DNA from: SAR202 cluster bacterium
Lineage (GTDB): Bacteria > Chloroflexota > Dehalococcoidia > UBA3495
Assembly (NCBI GenBank): GCA_009392075.1
Contig: VFHG01000179.1
Span: 1 to 6,038, forward strand
DNA length: 6,038 nt
Direction of reading: 5' to 3'
The notes beneath the pieces were generated by a model, which was not told where the DNA came from, made no database searches, and saw only the letters and a program-made list of their open reading frames with translations. Positions within the stretch are counted from its first letter, which is position 1, and each line of letters begins with the position of its first letter. The position numbers were made by a program, and so were the translations under genes. This document shows, piece by piece, positions 5,932 to 6,038 of the stretch.

Positions 5932-6038
5932 ATGACGACAGAAGGCCCTAGAGGACCAGGCGGACCGCCACCTAGATTTGGCGGAGGCGGCGGAGGCCGA
6001 CCAGGCGGAGGCGGCGGAGGCCGACCAGGCGGACCCGG
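5932..6038 (+). CDS. rpsR: Probable small ribosomal subunit protein bS18, Gly/Pro/Arg-rich N-terminus only (runs off right edge)
   Basis: The visible 35 codons read MTTEGPRGPGGPPPRF, then GGGGGGRP twice, then GGP, and the frame stays open to the window end. The ATG has AAGGA (5916-5920) 11 nt upstream. No S18 domain is in view. The assignment rests on position, because rpsR normally follows rpsF and ssb, and on my recollection that some Chloroflexota S18 proteins carry Gly/Arg-rich N-terminal extensions. The alternative is another small Gly-rich RNA- or DNA-binding protein. S18 of most bacteria starts almost directly with its basic globular domain, so an extension of at least 35 residues would be a lineage trait. 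Confidence 0.7.
   Translation, partial: MTTEGPRGPGGPPPRFGGGGGGRPGGGGGGRPGGP
5980..6027 (+). repeat. Perfect 24-bp tandem repeat, two copies, in presumed rpsR
   Basis: Positions 5980-6003 and 6004-6027 are identical 24-mers, each encoding GGGGGGRP in frame. A further partial unit, GGCGGA, follows. Within each unit GGCGGA or GGC words repeat, so the array is prone to slippage in steps of whole codons. Confidence 0.9.

Noticed and set aside
5980..6038. CRISPR-like or satellite array
   Set aside because: The two 24-bp copies are directly adjacent with no spacers and are in frame within a coding sequence, so they are a coding tandem repeat.

Overview
This 6 kb window looks like a bacterial chromosome segment made mostly of conserved genes. 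The genes are moderately GC-rich, use TTG and GTG starts freely, and are separated by short hairpin-rich repeats. Protein style (CocE-type hydrolase, FAD-linked reductase, Gly-rich extension ahead of the presumed S18) and the intergenic repeats recall Chloroflexota of the Dehalococcoidia/SAR202 kind. That is an impression from memory; no marker gene here proves it.

Layout. Positions 1-239 (minus) hold the N-terminal part of a thioredoxin-reductase-like flavoprotein that runs off the left edge. A 222-bp divergent intergenic region with nested inverted repeats, including a perfect 14-bp palindrome, separates it from a CocE/NonD-family alpha/beta hydrolase (462-2288, plus). A class I SAM-dependent methyltransferase (2523-3113, minus) converges on the hydrolase. 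The 234 bp between them hold two repeat-like structures: an imperfect inverted-repeat element and a perfect 10-bp-stem hairpin. Back-to-back promoters lie between the methyltransferase and glyA. glyA (3356-4600, plus) encodes serine hydroxymethyltransferase behind a leader of about 115 nt that can fold. A fresh promoter then drives the canonical ribosomal/replication cluster rpsF (4717-5460), ssb (5474-5899) and probably rpsR (from 5932, cut by the right edge).

How the genes fit together. S6 and S18 bind each other on the 30S platform, and ssb between them is the classic bacterial order. GlyA makes glycine and 5,10-methylene-THF for one-carbon metabolism; its gene has its own promoter. The reductase, hydrolase and methyltransferase have separate or divergent transcription and no evident pathway link to each other.

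No mobile element, phage, defence system, CRISPR array or tRNA/rRNA gene was seen. The most unusual features are the long, strongly acidic C-terminal tail on S6, paired with an Arg-containing Gly/Pro-rich N-terminal extension on the presumed S18. Next come the repeat-bearing leaders of rpsF and glyA and the palindromic divergent control region at 301-357. I do not see a convincing new system beyond these.
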